NCBI GenBank assembly: GCA_024636555.1
Contig: JAGXGW010000064.1
Coordinates: forward strand, 62,001 to 126,000
Source of the DNA: Paracoccaceae bacterium
GTDB lineage: Bacteria > Pseudomonadota > Alphaproteobacteria > Rhodobacterales > Rhodobacteraceae
Length of the DNA stretch: 64,000 nucleotides
Direction of reading: 5' to 3'
Shown: positions 26,400-35,710 of the stretch, in pieces
Layout of the letters: the number at the start of each line of letters is the position of its first letter
Numbering within the stretch: position 1 is the stretch's first letter
Notes under the pieces: model-generated
Databases searched by the model: none
Seen by the model: the letters and a program-made list of their open reading frames with translations, nothing else
Told to the model about the DNA's origin: nothing
Translations under genes and position numbers: made by a program

Positions 26400-27326
26400 T
26401 CAATCCCGCGCCAGTGGGTGATGATCCATCACCAGCGCGGTCAGACGCTCGTCCAGCACATGGGTGTAGATCTCGGTCGTGGCAACATCGGCATGGCCCA
26501 GCAGGGTCTGGATCGCCCGCAGATCGGCTCCATTGGCCAGAAGATGCGTGGCAAAAGCGTGCCGCAGCGTGTGCGGCGTGACCTTGGCGGGCGAGATACC
26601 TGCCAGCACCGCCATATCCTTAATCAGCAGGTAGAACATATGACGCGTCAGATGGCCCGCCTTGCCGCTGGACGGAAACAGGAACCGCGAGGCCGGTTTG
26701 CCCTTGGCGCGCTGCGCCGCCTCGACCTTGTCGCGCACCGAGAGCCAGACCGACAGCGCGTCGCGGGCCGGCGGCGAGAGCGGCACCATCCGTTCCTTGC
26801 CGCCCTTGCCCATGATCAGCAGCATCCGCGGATCGCCCCGCGCCGCCGCGACCGGCAGGGACACCAGTTCGCTCACCCGCATGCCCGTGGCGTAAAGCAG
26901 CTCCATCAGGCAGGTATTGCGCAGACGGTCATCCTTGCCGCGCCCGGTGCTGCGCGCCGCTGTCAACAGCCTGTCCACCTCCGCGACGCTCAGGATTTTC
27001 GGCAGGCGTTTATCACGGCCGGGGCCTGATATCTGGATTGCCGGATTATCGACGCGCCAGCCTTCCTCGAAGGCGAAACGGTACAGTTGCCGGATCGCCG
27101 AAAGCCGCCTTGCCCGGGTGGATTTCGCCAGCCCCTGCGCGTCGCAATGGATCAGATAGGCCTCCACATCATCCTGCGTGGCGGTTGCGAACGCACCGCG
27201 CTGCGACAGCCAGTCCGCAAAATCCTTCAGATCGCGCCCATAGGCCAGCAGCGTATTGGTCGCGGCTCCCAGTTCGGCGGCCTGCGCTTCCAGAAAGGTC
27301 GAGATCCAGCGCATGTCGTCCTGCAT
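26400..27326 (-). CDS. xerD: tyrosine recombinase XerD
   Basis: 308 residues. The SAM-like core-binding domain (about 3-90) is followed by a catalytic domain with all active residues: R150 (ATGMRVSEL), K174 (GKGGKERMV), H252 and R255 (HTLRHAFATH), H278 and nucleophile Y287 (LGHADVATTEIYTH). It resolves chromosome dimers at dif with XerC. It begins 1 nt after the stop of the 553-residue protein gene, a tight coupling. It is a housekeeping XerD by length and motifs, not a phage integrase. Confidence 0.93.
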   Translation of the reverse strand: MQDDMRWISTFLEAQAAELGAATNTLLAYGRDLKDFADWLSQRGAFATATQDDVEAYLIHCDAQGLAKSTRARRLSAIRQLYRFAFEEGWRVDNPAIQISGPGRDKRLPKILSVAEVDRLLTAARSTGRGKDDRLRNTCLMELLYATGMRVSELVSLPVAAARGDPRMLLIMGKGGKERMVPLSPPARDALSVWLSVRDKVEAAQRAKGKPASRFLFPSSGKAGHLTRHMFYLLIKDMAVLAGISPAKVTPHTLRHAFATHLLANGADLRAIQTLLGHADVATTEIYTHVLDERLTALVMDHHPLARD

Positions 27327-27327
27327 G

Positions 27328-28989
27328 TCAGCTACGGCGATCCAGCAGGATCAGTTGCAAGGCCGCGCGGCGTGCCGCATCCTCCAGCCCGATGGCGCGC
27401 AATGTGGCAAGCCCGTTGCCAAGATCCGCCGGATCGCCCTGCGCGGCCCGCTGGACCATCTCGATGGCCCGCAGGATCGTCTCGCCCAGCCGTTGCTCGG
27501 ACAACAGCACCTGCATCGGGGCGGGCGCCTGCGTGGCGGTGAACCCGTCCTGTATCGCTTGCTGGATCATCCCGCTGGGCGCGCTTTCCGAAACCTGTCC
27601 GCGCGCGATCGCGGTGGTGAAGGCCATGCGGGGATGCGCCTCTCCCAGCGCCAGTGCGGCCTTCTCGTAATCCGGCCCCAGCAGCGCGATCCGGTAGGCC
27701 AGTTCGCCTGCGGGGCCGTCCGTGGCGATCTGGATCAATGCGGGGCTGTAAAGGCTGGCAAAGGCCACACCCAGATCGGCGGCCAGCATCGCGGCCCAGA
27801 CGCCGGGCAGGGTTCTGTCAACCGCTTCGGGGTCACCGGCGCGTATGGCAGCATCGAAACGTTGCACTGCGGCAACCCTGTCCCAGATGCCGCCCGAGGC
27901 CGCGGGCTGGCGCGCGGAATACAGCCCCAGCAGCCGGTTGGGCGCCAGCGCGCCAGAGCTTGCCAACCGCTCCGCTGCCTCGATCTGGGAGCGCCATCCG
28001 GCGGTATCGCGCAACTCGGCCACCGCGAAGGCGCGCGGCAGCGGCGCCGTCGGCAGCGGCTCTCCCAAGGCCTCGAACAGGCGGAACACAAGCGGGCTGG
28101 GGCGCACCGGCGCGCGCGGCAACGGCGCGTCCTCGAACAGTTCGGGGTCCATGAAACGCGCCAGCAGATCGGCCTCGAAAGCGGGCATCGCATCCAGCGC
28201 ACGCGCGGTGTCCAGCGTCAGCATCGCGCCGCGCCAGTCACCACGACGCGCGGTGCAGAAAATCTGCGCTGCATAGGAAGGCGACAGATGCGGCGCGCGC
28301 ACCAGCGCAGCACAGGCCGTATCCTCGGCACCCGTCAGCAGCGTTGCATCGAACCAGCGCGAGAACAGCGCGGGGTTTTCGGGGCCTGCCCGCTCCAGCA
28401 TGGCCTGCGCCGGTTCCACCGCGCCCAGCCGCATCAGCGCGTCGATCCGCGCCTGCAGCAAAAGACTGTCGCGTCCGGCATCACGCGGCGCATCGGCTTC
28501 CGCCAGCAGCACCGTATAGAGCAGCGCCTGCATCGCCGGCAGGCCGGGGCGGCTTGGCCGCGTCAGAAGCTGCACCAGATCGTCCGTGCGGCTGCCCTGC
28601 CACAGGCTGAGCGGCAGGCCCGACACCGATGAGGGCAGCAGACCCACGGCATCCAGCCCCGCACTGCCCAGCGGCGTCACCGTCACATCCGGGGTCACGG
28701 CGCTTTCGGTGACAGCGGGTTCGGACAATGGCAATGGTCCCGCCAGAGGTGGGCTCCGCAGGCGGTCCGGCACGGGCGGTAGGGCGGAACGGTCATTCAG
28801 CCAGTCGATGGCGGACAAGGGCTGCACAATGGGCTGCGAGACGATGCCGCGATCTGCACCGCCATCCTGCTGCGCCCAGACCGGTCCGCTCAGGATCATG
28901 CCGCCGATCAGCGCGGCAAGGGTGAACTGGCCCCTTTGCTGCGCAGCCTTCGGCCGCAATGCCCCGAAGGCCGCCGTCTCATTCGCCAT
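27328..28989 (-). CDS. conserved-type exported protein of unknown function (553 residues)
   Basis: A signal-like hydrophobic stretch (about 22-40, ending VWAQQ) is followed by a Pro-rich linker and a long, almost all-helical Ala/Leu-rich region (about 150-550) that resembles tetratricopeptide-like solenoids, without a pattern I can name. I do not recognise a family. It is embedded between a 50-residue membrane protein gene (overlapping its start) and xerD (1 nt gap), so it belongs to the same unit and is likely expressed at housekeeping level. Confidence 0.7.
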   Translation of the reverse strand: MANETAAFGALRPKAAQQRGQFTLAALIGGMILSGPVWAQQDGGADRGIVSQPIVQPLSAIDWLNDRSALPPVPDRLRSPPLAGPLPLSEPAVTESAVTPDVTVTPLGSAGLDAVGLLPSSVSGLPLSLWQGSRTDDLVQLLTRPSRPGLPAMQALLYTVLLAEADAPRDAGRDSLLLQARIDALMRLGAVEPAQAMLERAGPENPALFSRWFDATLLTGAEDTACAALVRAPHLSPSYAAQIFCTARRGDWRGAMLTLDTARALDAMPAFEADLLARFMDPELFEDAPLPRAPVRPSPLVFRLFEALGEPLPTAPLPRAFAVAELRDTAGWRSQIEAAERLASSGALAPNRLLGLYSARQPAASGGIWDRVAAVQRFDAAIRAGDPEAVDRTLPGVWAAMLAADLGVAFASLYSPALIQIATDGPAGELAYRIALLGPDYEKAALALGEAHPRMAFTTAIARGQVSESAPSGMIQQAIQDGFTATQAPAPMQVLLSEQRLGETILRAIEMVQRAAQGDPADLGNGLATLRAIGLEDAARRAALQLILLDRRS

Positions 28990-29131
28990 TCAGGATGATC
29001 CTTTCGCGGATCTCTTCCTGCGGTCGCGAAAAATCTTCGCCGATATGGGGGCCGACATAGGCATATAGTATTACTACGAGGGCACCCAGGACCACGAGAT
29101 AAAAGAGATATTTCAGAATGCGTCTCATCAT
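28979..29131 (-). CDS. small single-span membrane protein
   Basis: 50 residues from the ATG at 29131, chosen for the GGCAGG site 6 nt upstream; ATG at 29170 would give 63. Basic MMRRILKYL is followed by one hydrophobic span (about 8-26) and a short acidic tail. The frame ends 11 nt inside the next gene, so the two are coupled. The function is unknown. Confidence 0.6.
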   Translation of the reverse strand: MMRRILKYLFYLVVLGALVVILYAYVGPHIGEDFSRPQEEIRERIILNGE

Positions 29132-29257
29132 GTTTTGCCTGCCCGTCCGCTTGAGCGGTTGCTTTTCCATAAGTTATAACTGGCATTTCCGGCAAGATCA
29201 CGTCATTCAAACGTGAAATCGGAAAAAACGGCACAACTTGGCCGAAACAGGCGCGTG

Positions 29258-29803
29258 ATGGGCTGGAAACTGAAAAAGACTGTCGTGTTGGTGGGAATGA
29301 TGGGGGCGGGAAAGACCGCCGTGGGCAAGGCGCTGGCCACGCGACTCTGTGTTCCCGTTCTCGATTCGGATGCCGAGATCGAGCGCGCGGCGGCCCGCAG
29401 TATCCCCGAGATTTTCGTCCGCGACGGCGAGGCGTTCTTTCGCCTCAAGGAAAGCCAGGTGATCGAGCGGCTTCTGACGGGACGCACAGGGATTTTGTCC
29501 ACCGGCGGCGGCGCTTACATGTCGGAGCGCAACCGCGATGCGATCTCGCAACACGGTGTCGCGGTCTGGCTCGATGCCGATCTGCCGCTTTTGTGGCAGC
29601 GGGTGCGCCACAAGGACAGCCGCCCGCTGCTGCGCACCCCCGATCCGCTGGGCACATTGCGCGCCCTGTACGAGCAGCGCGTACCGGTCTATGCGCTGGC
29701 CGAACTGCGGGTGGCTGTGGCGCCGCGCTATTCGATTGATGAAACGGCAGAGCTTGTCCTGCAAGCGCTGTTGACCCGCCCCGACGTTCTGGAGCCGAGC
29801 TGA
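29258..29803 (+). CDS. aroK: shikimate kinase
   Basis: A 181-residue P-loop kinase of the chorismate pathway (shikimate to shikimate 3-phosphate). Walker A is GMMGAGKTAVGK, and shikimate-contact residues lie in LDSDAEIE and in the STGGGAYM loop; the lid R is in DSRPLLRT. The start at 29258 gives the family length; a GTG at 29213 would add 15 residues. Its stop overlaps the aroB start by one base (TGATG), so the two are translationally coupled. Confidence 0.93.
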   Translation: MGWKLKKTVVLVGMMGAGKTAVGKALATRLCVPVLDSDAEIERAAARSIPEIFVRDGEAFFRLKESQVIERLLTGRTGILSTGGGAYMSERNRDAISQHGVAVWLDADLPLLWQRVRHKDSRPLLRTPDPLGTLRALYEQRVPVYALAELRVAVAPRYSIDETAELVLQALLTRPDVLEPS

Positions 29804-30918
29804 TGACCGAAATCGTCCATGTCCCCTTGGGCAACCGCGCCTATGACGTGCATATCGGCCCCGATCTGCTGGCCCGCTCCGGCACGCTGATCGCGCCCTT
29901 GCTGCGGCGTCCGCGCGTGGCGGTCATTACCGACGAAAACGTGGCGGCGCTGCATCTCGACGCGCTGCGCGACGGACTTGCCCGCGCGGGCATCACAATG
30001 GAGGCGCTGGCCCTGCCGCCGGGAGAGGCCACAAAAAGCTGGCCGCACCTGACCCGCAGCGTGGAATGGCTGCTCGCGCAGAAGATCGAGCGCAAGGATA
30101 TGGTGATCGCGCTGGGGGGCGGTGTGATCGGTGATCTGGCGGGCTTTGCCGCCGCGATCCTGCGGCGCGGCGTGCGCTTCGTGCAACTGCCCACCAGCCT
30201 GCTGGCACAGGTGGACAGCTCCGTCGGCGGCAAGACCGGAATCAACGCGCCGCAAGGCAAGAACCTGATCGGGGCCTTCCACCAGCCCAGCCTGGTGCTG
30301 GCAGATACGGCGGTGCTCGGCACGCTGGCGCCCCGCGATTTTCTGGCCGGTTACGGCGAGGTGGTCAAATACGGGCTGCTCGGGGATTACGCCTTTTTCG
30401 AATGGCTGGAGGCCAACGCGCCCCGCGCTGCCGCCGGCGATATGGCGGCGCGGATCACTGCCGTCACCCGTTCGGTCCAGATGAAGGCCGATATCGTCGC
30501 GCGTGACGAGACCGAGGAGGGCGAGCGTGCGCTGCTCAACCTCGGCCACACCTTCTGCCATGCGCTGGAGGCGGCAACAGGCTATTCCGACCGCCTGCTG
30601 CACGGCGAGGGCGTTGCCATCGGCTGCGCGCTGGCCTTCGAGCTGTCGGCCCGCCTCGGCCTGTGCCCGCAAGAAGACCCCAGCCGCCTGCGCGCCCATC
30701 TGCGCCAGATGAACATGAAGACGGATCTATCTGATATCAAAGGCGATCTGCCGGATGCCGATGCTTTGATCTCGCTCATGGCGCAGGACAAGAAAGTCGC
30801 CGACGGCAAGCTGACCTTCATTCTCGCCCGTGGCATCGGGCAGGCCTTCATCACCCGCGAGGTGCCGCATGACGCGCTGCACCGCCTGCTGTCAGAGGCG
30901 CTGGCCAACCGGCGCTGA
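29803..30918 (+). CDS. aroB: 3-dehydroquinate synthase
   Basis: 371 residues; converts DAHP to 3-dehydroquinate, the second step of aromatic amino acid synthesis, using NAD and a metal ion. The NAD-binding glycine segment is ALGGGVIGDLAGF, the substrate/metal region contains DSSVGGKTGIN and GYGEVVKYGLL, and the metal ligands are in the LGHTFCHALE and LHGEGVAIG motifs. It forms an operon with aroK. Confidence 0.95.
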   Translation: MTEIVHVPLGNRAYDVHIGPDLLARSGTLIAPLLRRPRVAVITDENVAALHLDALRDGLARAGITMEALALPPGEATKSWPHLTRSVEWLLAQKIERKDMVIALGGGVIGDLAGFAAAILRRGVRFVQLPTSLLAQVDSSVGGKTGINAPQGKNLIGAFHQPSLVLADTAVLGTLAPRDFLAGYGEVVKYGLLGDYAFFEWLEANAPRAAAGDMAARITAVTRSVQMKADIVARDETEEGERALLNLGHTFCHALEAATGYSDRLLHGEGVAIGCALAFELSARLGLCPQEDPSRLRAHLRQMNMKTDLSDIKGDLPDADALISLMAQDKKVADGKLTFILARGIGQAFITREVPHDALHRLLSEALANRR

Positions 30919-30953
30919 CCCTTTCATCTGTTCGAAAATATCCTCGGGGGGGT

Positions 30954-30976
30954 CAGGGGGGCAGACAGCCCCCCTG
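30954..30976. terminator. bidirectional hairpin between aroB and tyrS
   Basis: A perfect 9-bp stem CAGGGGGGC/GCCCCCCTG with a 5-nt loop, between convergent genes. It lacks a T-run on either side, so termination is inferred from the position. Confidence 0.6.
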
Positions 30977-30985
30977 CGCGACGTT

Positions 30986-32242
30986 TCAGCCTGCCATCCG
31001 CACCAGAGCGTGGCGCTTCTTGCCCGCGCTCAGCTTGACCGTGCCCGCCAGACGGTCCGCATCCAGCAGCAGGCCCGCATCCGTCACCTCCGCATCGTCC
31101 AGCTTCGCGCCGCCCTCGGAAATCAGCCGCTTGGCCTCCTTGCCCGACCCAGCAAGCCCGCTGCGCACGATCAGTTGCACGATGGAGATGCCGTCGCCCA
31201 CCTCGGCGGCGCTGACCTCGAAGGTCGGAAGGTCATCGCCCACGCCGCCCTTCTCGAACACCTCGCGCGCCGTGGCCTCCGCTGCCTCTGCCGCCGCCTT
31301 GCCATGCAGCAGGCCAGTTACCTCGTTGGCGAGGATGATCTTGGCCGCGTTGATCTCGGCCCCTTCCAGCGCGCCCAGACGGTCGCATTCCGCGACCGGC
31401 AATTCGGTATAGAGCTTGAGGAAGCGGCCCGTATCGGCGTCGGTGGTGTTGCGCCAGAATTGCCAGAATTCGTAGGGCGACAGCATGTCGGCATTGAGCC
31501 AGATCGCACCGCCCGCCGATTTGCCCATCTTGCGCCCGTCACTGGTGGTCAGCAGCGGCGTGGTCAGCCCGAACACGTGGCTGTCGATCACCCGGCGGGT
31601 CAGGTCGATCCCGTTGACGATGTTGCCCCATTGATCCGAGCCGCCCATTTGCAGGCAAACACCGTAGCGGCGGTTCAGCTCCATGAAATCATAGGCTTGC
31701 AGGATCATGTAGTTGAATTCGAGAAACGACAGCGACTTGTCGGGATCGTTCAGCCGCGACTTGACGCTCTCGAAGCTTAGCATCCGGTTGATCGAGAAAT
31801 GCCGCCCGATATCGCGCAGGAATTCGAGGTAGTTCAACCCGTCCAGCCATTCGGCATTGTTGAGCATGATGGCACCGGTATCGCCCTCGGCGTAGTCGAG
31901 GTAGCGGCCGAAAACCTGCCCCATGCCCGCGATATTGGCGTCGATCTGGGCGGCATCCAGCATCGGACGTTCGTCCGAGCGGAAGCTGGGATCGCCCACC
32001 TTCGTGGTACCGCCGCCCATCAGGGTCACCGGCTTGTGTCCGGTCTTTTGCAGCCAGCGCAGCAGCATGATGTTGAGCAGATGGCCCACATGCAGCGAGC
32101 GTGCGGTCGCGTCATAACCGATATAGGCCGGAACCACCCCCTTGATCAGCGCATCATCCAGACCCTGAAGGTCGGTGCAATCGGCCAGAAATCCGCGCTC
32201 GATGATGATGCGCAGAAATTCCGATTTCGGGCGATAGGTCAT
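30986..32242 (-). CDS. tyrS: tyrosyl-tRNA synthetase
   Basis: A 418-residue class I aminoacyl-tRNA synthetase. The HIGH motif appears as HVGH (SLHVGHL), the KMSKS motif as KMGKS ([10 protein letters not shown]), and YIGYDATA is the tyrosine-pocket start. A C-terminal S4 RNA-binding domain (about 355-415) carries [11 protein letters not shown]. The reading frame stays open about 1 kb upstream, antisense to anmK, but the ATG at 32242 with GAGAG in front fits the family N-terminus. It is divergent from anmK with about 100 bp between them. Confidence 0.95.
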   Translation of the reverse strand: MTYRPKSEFLRIIIERGFLADCTDLQGLDDALIKGVVPAYIGYDATARSLHVGHLLNIMLLRWLQKTGHKPVTLMGGGTTKVGDPSFRSDERPMLDAAQIDANIAGMGQVFGRYLDYAEGDTGAIMLNNAEWLDGLNYLEFLRDIGRHFSINRMLSFESVKSRLNDPDKSLSFLEFNYMILQAYDFMELNRRYGVCLQMGGSDQWGNIVNGIDLTRRVIDSHVFGLTTPLLTTSDGRKMGKSAGGAIWLNADMLSPYEFWQFWRNTTDADTGRFLKLYTELPVAECDRLGALEGAEINAAKIILANEVTGLLHGKAAAEAAEATAREVFEKGGVGDDLPTFEVSAAEVGDGISIVQLIVRSGLAGSGKEAKRLISEGGAKLDDAEVTDAGLLLDADRLAGTVKLSAGKKRHALVRMAG

Positions 32243-32344
32243 CTCTCTTGTCCCTCGGTGGTTTGCGCGGCATGTATATTGTGGAACGCGGTGCATGCAA
32301 ACCGCTATTCGGGGCCAATGCGCCCCTTGAGGGCAGGGGATGGA

Positions 32345-33445
32345 ATGATGCGGGATGCAAGGGTGATCCGCGCCTTGGGGGCCATGTCGGGCACATCGCT
32401 GGACGGGGTGGATGCGGCGGTGGTCGAGACCGATGGCGAGGCGATCGCGGGCTTTGGCCCCAGCCGCTACCGCGCCTATACCGGGCCCGAGCAGCAAATA
32501 TTGCGCGCAGCCCTTGGCAAATGGCCCGGCGATAGCGGGCTCGAAGCGGCGCAGGCGCTGGTGGAGGATGCGCATGTCGAGGTGCTCGCGGGTTTTGCCG
32601 ATGCCGAACTGGTCGGCTTTCATGGCCAGACCCTTGCCCATGATCCCGGCGGGCGCGGCACGCATCAACTGGGCGACGGGGCGGCCCTGTCGGCGCGGCT
32701 GGGCAAGCCGGTGGTGTGGGATTTCCGCAGCAACGACATCCGGCTGGGCGGGCAGGGCGCGCCCTTGGCGCCGTTTTTCCATTTCGCCTGCGCCAAATGG
32801 ATCGGGGCCACCGCGCCGCTGGCTTTTCTCAACCTTGGCGGGGTCGGCAATCTGACATGGGTCGATCCCGGCCATGCCAAACCCGACATGCCCGGCGCCT
32901 TGCTGGCCTTTGACACCGGCCCCGCCAATGCGCCGATCAACGATCTGGTGCATACGCGTCTTGGTCAGGCGTATGACAGGGACGGGGCGCTTGCCGCGCG
33001 GGGCAGGGTCGTTGACGGCGCGCTGGAGCTGTTTCTGGAAGAGGGGTATTTCCTGAAGATGCCGCCAAAATCGCTCGACCGCGATGCCTTTTCCGACATG
33101 CTGGAGCTGGTGCGCGAGCTTGACGATGCCGATGCCGCCGCAACCATGACGGCGATGGCGGCGGCTTCCGTGATGCGCGGGATGGAGCATTGCCCCGCGC
33201 CGCCCGCGCGATTGCTGGTCACAGGTGGCGGGCGGCACAATCCGGTGATGATGCAGATGCTGCGGGCCGGACTGGATTGCCCCGTCGATCCGGTCGAGGC
33301 GGTGGGGCTGGACGGTGACATGCTCGAAGCGCAGGCCTTTGCCTATCTTGCCGTACGCGTGGCGCGCGGTCTGCCGACATCCTGCCCCGGCACCACGGGG
33401 GTGCGCGCTGCTGTCGGCGGGGGCATTCTGAGCGGCAAGCTCTGA
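32345..33445 (+). CDS. anmK: anhydro-N-acetylmuramic acid kinase
   Basis: 366 residues; recycles cell-wall 1,6-anhydroMurNAc to MurNAc 6-phosphate. The sugar-kinase ATP loop is [11 protein letters not shown] near the N-terminus, followed by the [10 protein letters not shown] segment with the general-base Asp region, FNLGG-like FLNLGGVGN, and the [10 protein letters not shown] adenosine motif. Two adjacent in-frame ATGs (32345, 32348) follow a GGGGATGGA sequence. It is divergent from tyrS. Confidence 0.92.
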   Translation: MMRDARVIRALGAMSGTSLDGVDAAVVETDGEAIAGFGPSRYRAYTGPEQQILRAALGKWPGDSGLEAAQALVEDAHVEVLAGFADAELVGFHGQTLAHDPGGRGTHQLGDGAALSARLGKPVVWDFRSNDIRLGGQGAPLAPFFHFACAKWIGATAPLAFLNLGGVGNLTWVDPGHAKPDMPGALLAFDTGPANAPINDLVHTRLGQAYDRDGALAARGRVVDGALELFLEEGYFLKMPPKSLDRDAFSDMLELVRELDDADAAATMTAMAAASVMRGMEHCPAPPARLLVTGGGRHNPVMMQMLRAGLDCPVDPVEAVGLDGDMLEAQAFAYLAVRVARGLPTSCPGTTGVRAAVGGGILSGKL

Positions 33446-33587
33446 TCCGGCGCGGCCAATCCGTCTTTGTCAAAGGCGCAACCGGCCATTGTGCCTTGGC
33501 GCAGGCATGCTAGAGTCCGCGCAATCCGGTTGTGGCCCGTGCCGCAGGGGTCATGGCGCAACGTATTGTTATACAAAGGCTATTTAG

Positions 33588-35042
33588 ATGGCATCTCGGG
33601 TCATTCCGGTCGATCCTTTCGATCTGGTTGTGTTTGGTGGCACCGGCGATCTGGCGCGGCGCAAGATCCTGCCTGCGCTGTTCCGCCGCTATTGCGCGGG
33701 CCAGATGCAGGCGGGCACAAGGATCGTGGCCGCGGCCCGCACCGAGATGGACAGTGCCGCCTACCGCGAGATGGTGGCGGCCGCACTGGACGAGTTCGAC
33801 ACGCCGCACGCGCATGATGCGGACCAGCGCCGCGCCTTTCTGGACGGGTTGCATTACGTCACGCTGGACGCGACGGGTACACAGGGCTGGGAAGAGCTGG
33901 CCGCGCTGATGTCGCGCGACCGGATCAAGGCTTATTACTTCTCTGTCGGGCCTGCGCTGTTCGGCCCGTTGGCGGAACGGCTGCACGAGTATGGCATGTC
34001 GGATGACGAGGCGCGCATCGTGGTCGAAAAACCATTTGGCCGCGATCTGGAGAGTGCCCGCGCCCTCAACCTGACACTGGCGCGTCACTTCACGGAAAGC
34101 CAAATTTACCGGATCGATCATTATCTGGGCAAGGAAACCGTCCAGAACCTGATGGCGATCCGCTTTGGCAACATGCTGTTCGAGCCGTTGTGGAACAGCC
34201 AGTATGTCGATCATATCCAGATCACCGTGGCCGAAACCGTGGGTGTCGGCGGGCGGGCGGATTACTATGACCGCTCGGGTGCTATGCGCGACATGGTGCA
34301 GAATCATCTGATGCAGTTGTTGTGCCTGATCGCGATGGAGCCGCCTGCCAAGTTTGACCCCTCGGCGGTGCGCGACGAAAAGCTCAAGGTGATCCGCGCG
34401 CTGGACCCTGTTGTGCCGAACGACATCGTGCGGGGCCAGTATCGCGGCGTCGACGACAAGCCGGGCTATGCCGAGCATGTCGAGAATGCAGCCTCTACAG
34501 TGGAAAGTTTCATCGCGCTCAAGGCCCATATCAGCAACTGGCGGTGGGCGGGTACACCGTTCTATCTGCGCACCGGCAAACGCCTGCGGGCGCGCAACTC
34601 GGAAATCGCAGTGGTCTTCAAGGAAGCGCCGCACTCCATCTTCGGGGCCGAGGCGGGACGGCATCGCAATATCCTGACGATCCGCCTGCAACCCAACGAA
34701 GGCATAGATCTGGGTGTGACGATCAAGGAACCCGGGCCGGGGGGGATGCGTTTGGTGGACGTGCCTTTGGACATGACCTTTACAGAGGCATTGGGGCCGG
34801 ATGCGGAGGATGTGCCGGATGCCTATGAAAGACTCATCATGGACGTGATACGCGGCAACCAGACCTTGTTCATGCGCGGCGACGAGGTCGAGGCGGCATG
34901 GGCATGGACCGATCCGATCATCGCCGACTGGGAAGCCAGCGGGGATGCGCCCTTTGCCTATGACAGCGGCAGCGCTGGCCCGGAAGAGGCTTTGGCCCTG
35001 ATGCACCGCGACGGCCGCCGCTGGAGAGAGATACGCCTATGA
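33588..35042 (+). CDS. zwf: glucose-6-phosphate 1-dehydrogenase
   Basis: A 484-residue NADP-dependent enzyme opening the pentose phosphate and Entner-Doudoroff routes. The cofactor loop is FGGTGDLARRK (near residue 11-21), the active-site signature RIDHYLGKE contains the catalytic His, and the later LRTGKRL and IRLQPNEG segments are typical. It is the first gene of zwf-pgl-pgi, whose members overlap by 4 nt each. The operon converts glucose 6-phosphate to 6-phosphogluconate; edd and eda are not in the window. Confidence 0.96.
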   Translation: MASRVIPVDPFDLVVFGGTGDLARRKILPALFRRYCAGQMQAGTRIVAAARTEMDSAAYREMVAAALDEFDTPHAHDADQRRAFLDGLHYVTLDATGTQGWEELAALMSRDRIKAYYFSVGPALFGPLAERLHEYGMSDDEARIVVEKPFGRDLESARALNLTLARHFTESQIYRIDHYLGKETVQNLMAIRFGNMLFEPLWNSQYVDHIQITVAETVGVGGRADYYDRSGAMRDMVQNHLMQLLCLIAMEPPAKFDPSAVRDEKLKVIRALDPVVPNDIVRGQYRGVDDKPGYAEHVENAASTVESFIALKAHISNWRWAGTPFYLRTGKRLRARNSEIAVVFKEAPHSIFGAEAGRHRNILTIRLQPNEGIDLGVTIKEPGPGGMRLVDVPLDMTFTEALGPDAEDVPDAYERLIMDVIRGNQTLFMRGDEVEAAWAWTDPIIADWEASGDAPFAYDSGSAGPEEALALMHRDGRRWREIRL

Positions 35043-35710
35043 ACATGAACGAATATCCCGACGAGGAAATGCTGGCGATCAATCTGGCCAACGTCCTTGC
35101 GGGCAAGCTGACGGCGGCGCTGATGGTCGATGACAGCGTAACATTCGTGGTGCCGGGGGGCAGCACGCCCGGCCCTGTGTTCGACGCCCTGTGCGATTCC
35201 GATCTGGAATGGTCGCGCGTCACGGTGATGCTCAGCGACGAGCGGTGGGTGCCCGAGGACGATCCGCGCTCCAATGCCGCGCTGATCCGCGACAGGCTGC
35301 TGACAGGCCGCGCGGCGGCGGCAACTTTCGTGCCGTTCTACACCGGCAGCGAGACCCCCGAAGAGGCGCTGGCCGGGCTTGAAGCACGGATTGCGCCGCT
35401 TTTGCCCGTTTCGGTCGCCCTGCTGGGCATGGGGGCTGACATGCACACGGCCAGCCTGTTTCCGCGCGGCGACAACCTGCGCCTTGCGTTGGATGCCGAG
35501 GCACCGATCCTTGTGCCGATGCGGGCCGAAGGGCTGGATTGCGCGCGCGTCACCTTGTCGGCGCGCGTTCTACAAGACGCACTCAACCTGCATCTGGTGA
35601 TCCTCGGGCAGGCCAAACGCGACGCGCTGGAGCGCGCCCTGACCCTGCCCCCCGAAGAAGCGCCAGTTGCTGCTGTTCTGGACGAGATGGAGGTTCATTG
35701 GGCCGCATGA
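35039..35710 (+). CDS. pgl: 6-phosphogluconolactonase
   Basis: 223 residues; hydrolyses 6-phosphogluconolactone, the product of Zwf. Family segments are [14 protein letters not shown] (sugar isomerase fold start), [21 protein letters not shown]-like and [19 protein letters not shown] overlaps join it to zwf upstream and pgi downstream. Confidence 0.93.
   Translation: MNMNEYPDEEMLAINLANVLAGKLTAALMVDDSVTFVVPGGSTPGPVFDALCDSDLEWSRVTVMLSDERWVPEDDPRSNAALIRDRLLTGRAAAATFVPFYTGSETPEEALAGLEARIAPLLPVSVALLGMGADMHTASLFPRGDNLRLALDAEAPILVPMRAEGLDCARVTLSARVLQDALNLHLVILGQAKRDALERALTLPPEEAPVAAVLDEMEVHWAA

Noticed and set aside
26400-27326. XerD-like recombinase as a phage or island integrase
   Set aside because: Length, core-binding domain and context with conserved housekeeping genes fit chromosomal XerD; no att-like repeats nearby.
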